Positions 61,375 through 64,000 of a stretch of DNA of 64,000 nucleotides are shown in pieces. Every line of letters begins with the position of its first letter. The stretch's first letter is position 1. The DNA is from Candidatus Rhodoferax mariagerensis. Its GTDB lineage: Bacteria; Pseudomonadota; Gammaproteobacteria; Burkholderiales; Burkholderiaceae_C. The notes beneath the pieces are model-generated. The model was not told the origin of the DNA and did no database searches. It saw only the letters and a program-made list of their open reading frames with translations. Where the stretch lies: NCBI GenBank assembly GCA_016719055.1, contig JADKAW010000007.1, forward strand, positions 1 through 64,000, in the 5' to 3' direction. The translations under genes and the position numbers were made by a program.

Positions 61375-62511
61375 ATGTCACAAGCAGTCCAAAACATCAA
61401 GATTGGCACACTGATCAGTGCCGTTGACTCCATTCGCAACTGGCGCGCAGTGCTCCTGATGTTTGGAGCCATGTTTTTGGCTGGATTGTTGTGGGGCCTG
61501 GGGGGATGGCTGTCCATGAAGATTCATCCTGCAGCTGGCTTGCTTTTCTTTCTGGCTGGTTTGGCCACTTTTTTTTACGGTATCAACGGGGTTGGCATCA
61601 TGTTGATGGACGAGGCTCGTGGGGTTCAGTCACGCCCCATTGTCAGTGCTGTCCTCGAGTCCTTGGCCACCGGACACCGGCTGATTTTGGCCTTCCTGAT
61701 GTTCGGCCTTATTTACGTGGCTGGGCTTTTGGTGGTGGCGATGATGCTGCTGATGTGCAAGATACCCTTGCTGGGTCCGCTGATGTTCACCTTTGTTTTT
61801 CCGGTATCGGTCGTCCTGGTGGGCGTGGCCATTTTTGCCCTGCAAATGGTGGTTTTCCCACTGACTGCGCCCGCCATCTGGGCCGGTGCCACCACCATGC
61901 AGGCGGTGTCAAGGGTCGGTGCCATCGCCCGCGCCAAAGTGGTCAACGTGATGTTGATGATGATTGTGCTGACCTTGATCGTACTGGCGGTCGTGTTCAC
62001 CGTTGGGGGTATTTTGTTTACTGGCACGATGGTCACAGCCGGGTTGGCGGCAGGCATTTTGAACATTGGTACCGATTTTGGCGAAATGAGCCAATTGTTC
62101 ACCGGGGGCTTTAACGGCAGTGGCTATTTCATTGCAGCATCGTTTGGCGCAGGTATTGTCTATGCTGTGGGTTTCAGTCTGGCATCGCTGGTTTTTTCAC
62201 GCGGCTGCTGCAGCGTATACCTGATCAGTATTGAAGGTGTGGATGTGCAGGCCATGGAATCTGTTGTTCAAAGCAAGATCGACGAGGCCCGTCATCGCGC
62301 CCAGGAAGCGCGAGCCAAGGCAGCGCCAGCGCCAGCGCCGGTTTTCACCGCAGACGCGCAACCATTCGCGCCACTGACGCCCACCACCGCTGCGCCAACA
62401 GCGATGGTGGTGCCATCAGCGGCCGCAACGCTGAACTGCCCGCAGTGCCACGCACCACATCTACCTGACGATCGGTTTTGTGGCGAATGCGGCTTGAGGC
62501 TGGCATCCTGA
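61375..62511 (+). CDS. Polytopic membrane protein with C-terminal zinc ribbon
   Basis: A 378-residue protein with about six membrane segments (AVLLMFGAMFLAGLLWGLGG, AGLLFFLAGLATFFYGI, LILAFLMFGLIYVAGLLVV, LMFTFVFPVSVVLVGVAIFAL, VMLMMIVLTLIVLAVVFTVGG, FIAASFGAGIVYAVGFSLASL). A charged helix, an Ala/Pro-rich linker and a zinc ribbon CPQCHAPHLPDDRFCGECG close it. The ribbon matches those of the preceding protein. AAGG lies before ATG 61375 and the intergenic gap is 48 bases, consistent with an operon. Family not recognised. Confidence 0.78.
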   Translation: MSQAVQNIKIGTLISAVDSIRNWRAVLLMFGAMFLAGLLWGLGGWLSMKIHPAAGLLFFLAGLATFFYGINGVGIMLMDEARGVQSRPIVSAVLESLATGHRLILAFLMFGLIYVAGLLVVAMMLLMCKIPLLGPLMFTFVFPVSVVLVGVAIFALQMVVFPLTAPAIWAGATTMQAVSRVGAIARAKVVNVMLMMIVLTLIVLAVVFTVGGILFTGTMVTAGLAAGILNIGTDFGEMSQLFTGGFNGSGYFIAASFGAGIVYAVGFSLASLVFSRGCCSVYLISIEGVDVQAMESVVQSKIDEARHRAQEARAKAAPAPAPVFTADAQPFAPLTPTTAAPTAMVVPSAAATLNCPQCHAPHLPDDRFCGECGLRLAS

Positions 62512-62599
62512 CACATCTTCAAATAAACTCAGCGGTTCGGATTGTCCCGACCTCAGCAACGCTTCTTGCCGTGACTTCAGTGCCGCTGGTGCACCTGTA

Positions 62600-63067
62600 A
62601 TGGACGCCTGGCTCGATGCCCTGCTGGCGCTGTTGGCTCTACCAAAATATGGGTTGAGCACGGTGTTTGTGGTGTCTTTTGTGTCCGCCACGCTGCTGCC
62701 GATGGGGTCAGAGCCGGCAGTTTTTGGACTGGTCAAGCTCAATCCACAGCTTTTTTGGCCCGCCATTGCTGTGGCAACCGTGGGCAACACGCTGGGTGGT
62801 GCGTTCTCTTGGTGGCTAGGCCTGGCCTCGCATCGGGTGGTGGAGCGGTATCAGCATTCGTCTCACCACCTGCGGGCGCTGGTATGGCTAGAGCGGCTGG
62901 GCCCGCGTGCCTGTCTGCTGGCCTGGCTGCCCGTGGTGGGCGACCCCCTGTGCGCTCTGGCCGGATGGCTCAAGCTGCCTTTCTGGCCGTGTCTGGCCTA
63001 TATGGCGGTAGGCAAGCTGGCCCGCTACGTGGTCATGACGGTGGTTTTGATGGGCGCTTTTGGCTAG
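62600..63067 (+). CDS. yqaA: YqaA/DedA-family membrane protein
   Basis: A 155-residue small VTT-domain protein: VFVVSFVSATLLPMGSEPAVFGLVKL, GNTLGGAFSWWLGLASHRV and LERLGPRACLLAWLPVVGDPLCALAGWLKLPFW are the family's conserved segments, including the re-entrant-loop Gly and Pro residues. About four hydrophobic stretches. DedA-type proteins affect membrane homeostasis or lipid scrambling; the short YqaA branch is uncharacterised. Precedes tRNA-Thr by 50 bases. Confidence 0.88.
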   Translation: MDAWLDALLALLALPKYGLSTVFVVSFVSATLLPMGSEPAVFGLVKLNPQLFWPAIAVATVGNTLGGAFSWWLGLASHRVVERYQHSSHHLRALVWLERLGPRACLLAWLPVVGDPLCALAGWLKLPFWPCLAYMAVGKLARYVVMTVVLMGAFG

Positions 63068-63117
63068 TTTTTGGTGAATGTTGGTGGGGCCTTTTGATAT
63101 AGAATCCGGCCCTTGAT

Positions 63118-63193
63118 GCCGCTTTAGCTCAGTTGGTAGAGCAGCTCCTTCGTAAGGAGAAGGTCAACAGTTCGACTCCGTTAAGCGGCACCA
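63118..63193 (+). tRNA. tRNA-Thr (CGT)
   Basis: Cloverleaf: acceptor GCCGCTT paired with AAGCGGC, D-arm GCTC-AGTTGGTA-GAGC, anticodon loop TTCGTAA giving CGT, T-loop TTCGACT, discriminator A and encoded CCA. The anticodon stem's outermost pair and one T-stem position (A opposite C) look mismatched. Reads ACG codons. An integrase gene begins 205 bases on, so the 3' half is probably the attachment site. Confidence 0.95.
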
Positions 63194-63204
63194 TTAGACA
63201 GTAC

Positions 63205-63240
63205 AAAGGCCTTTAAGGAGCGATTCTTAAAGGCCTTTTT
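63205..63240 (+). terminator. Intrinsic terminator after tRNA-Thr
   Basis: AAAGGCCTTTAAG, loop GAGCGATT, CTTAAAGGCCTTT then TT: perfect 13-bp stem and T-run. Each arm is itself partly palindromic (AAAGGCCTTT). Confidence 0.85.
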
Positions 63241-63270
63241 CATTGGTAAATCACCTAGTTACAGTACAGC

Positions 63271-63351
63271 GGGGTACAAAGGGCGCTATTGACATTCAAG
63301 GCAAGGCGGGGGTACAAACGGGGGGAGATTGGAAATATCGAGGGGGTACAA
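63271..63351 (+). repeat. GGGGTACAA repeats before the integrase
   Basis: GGGGTACAA occurs at 63271-63279, 63309-63317 and 63343-63351, with a fourth GTACAAAGG at 63201. Spacing is 38 and 34 bases. Their place between attachment site and integrase fits arm-type or excisionase sites. Confidence 0.5.
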
Positions 63352-63397
63352 GCTTACAGACCCCCGGTTTCCCCCCTTTTACCAATGAAAGTCCCCC

Positions 63398-64000
63398 ATG
63401 TTGACTGATGCCAAGTGCCGTAACGCAGTCTGCCCACCTGATCGCAAACAAGCCCGGTTTACCGACTCTGGCGGGATGTACTTGCAAGTTAGCCCGGCAG
63501 GTTCAAAACGCTGGTTTCTGAAATACCGTGTCGCGGGAGTTGAAAAGCAATTGGCGCTGGGCAGTTACCCGGACGTGTCGTTGACGGCAGCACGCAAAGC
63601 CCGTGATGCGGCGAAGTTGCAAAAGTCTGAAGGTGTTGATCCAGTACAAGCCCGGCAAGTTGGAAAGCTCAAGGAATCTGTGGGCAGCGGTGACACACTT
63701 GCGGCGACGGCAAGCGACTGGCTCGAACGCGGCAAGCCCAACTGGAGCGCTACCCACTATGTCCGCGAAAGCCGCAACATCAATAAAGACCTGATCCCCT
63801 ACCTGGGCAAGCGGGACATTGCCAGCATTAAGCCAATTGAGTTATTGGCGGTGATCCAAAAAGTTGAAGCCCGTGGCGCACTGGACGTGGCACACCGGGT
63901 ATTGATAACGGCGCATGGTGTATGGTGCCACGCTGTGGCCACGGGCCGGGCCGAACGCGACATCACGCCGGACATTAAAAAAGCGTTGAAGCCCCATATC
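63398..64000 (+). CDS. Tyrosine integrase, N-terminal part (cut by window edge)
   Basis: 201 codons open to the end of the window. The N-terminal DUF4102-type arm-binding domain reads MLTDAKCRNAVCPP ... FTDSGGMYLQVSPAGSKRWFLKYRVAGVEKQLALGSYPDVSLTAARKARDAAK, characteristic of P4-like integrases. The SAM-like core-binding domain follows (TLAATASDWLERGKPNWSATHYVRESRNINKDLIPYLGKRDIASI, HRVLITAHGVWCHAV). The catalytic domain lies beyond the edge. Located just past tRNA-Thr, so the window closes at the left end of an integrated element. Confidence 0.9.
   Translation, partial: MLTDAKCRNAVCPPDRKQARFTDSGGMYLQVSPAGSKRWFLKYRVAGVEKQLALGSYPDVSLTAARKARDAAKLQKSEGVDPVQARQVGKLKESVGSGDTLAATASDWLERGKPNWSATHYVRESRNINKDLIPYLGKRDIASIKPIELLAVIQKVEARGALDVAHRVLITAHGVWCHAVATGRAERDITPDIKKALKPHI

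Overview
The window looks like a chromosome segment of a Comamonadaceae-type betaproteobacterium, in the neighbourhood of Rhodoferax, Polaromonas or Albidiferax. This rests on gene order and protein style: GTP-type PEP carboxykinase, ruvX-pyrR-pyrB-pseudo-dihydroorotase, dusB-fis-purH, TfpX beside type IV pilin, and a roughly 45-bp intergenic repeat scattered through the window. The assignment is inference; no search was run.

Layout. 1-3270: a decayed transglutaminase-like gene, a lipoprotein and pckG. 3975-14150: four exported-type proteins (kelch propellers of 14 and 21 motifs, a TolB-like propeller, a cadherin-like/choice-of-anchor-D protein) that all end in the same 11 residues, DLTPILMLLLD, although 8 of the 11 codons vary silently. 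This is the best candidate for something undescribed, possibly a C-terminal sorting or assembly signal. The last of them abuts a hybrid-kinase remnant, both missing their 5' parts. 14800-21510: a DUF3592 membrane protein, photolyase, and the yqgE-ruvX-pyrR-pyrB-pyrC' run. 21670-26290: an ArsR-type and a Crp/Fnr-type regulator, a FadL-type porin behind an FNR-like box, and a class V aminotransferase-fold enzyme. 26300-31300: a PhnD-like lipoprotein coupled to a GGDEF sensor, a TusE/DsrC protein, and a retropepsin-like gene with a nonsense codon in its signal peptide.

31426-40898 is a complete-looking xylose module: xylR-xylB-aldose epimerase on the minus strand, and xylA plus a ChvE/MmsAB-type ABC transporter on the plus strand. 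The shared control region holds two near-identical 19-bp direct repeats and a 15-bp inverted repeat; xylB carries a frameshift. 41060-46500: a discoidin-like protein, serC-serA, DUF3422 and a thioesterase-like protein. A 42-base poly-G tract and a broken Rpn-type nuclease follow. 47200-55700: type IV pilin and glycosylation functions (TfpX, an AT-richer island with a methyltransferase and two tandem TPR/GT41 glycosyltransferases, a frameshifted PglL/Wzy-type ligase, and pilA with a sigma-54 type promoter).

55885-60100: a decayed copy of the purH 3' half, then hicA (without a normal start codon), hicB and an orphan AbrB-type antitoxin, then intact purH, fis and dusB. 60290-63070: two zinc-ribbon membrane proteins and a YqaA/DedA protein. 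The window ends with tRNA-Thr(CGT), an intrinsic terminator, a set of GGGGTACAA repeats and the first 201 codons of a tyrosine integrase, i.e. the edge of an element integrated at the tRNA.

Several genes (transglutaminase-like, TolB-like, retropepsin-like, xylB, Rpn, pglL) are interrupted by single small lesions. Either this lineage is shedding genes or the assembly contains indel errors; the poly-G tract makes the second worth excluding first.
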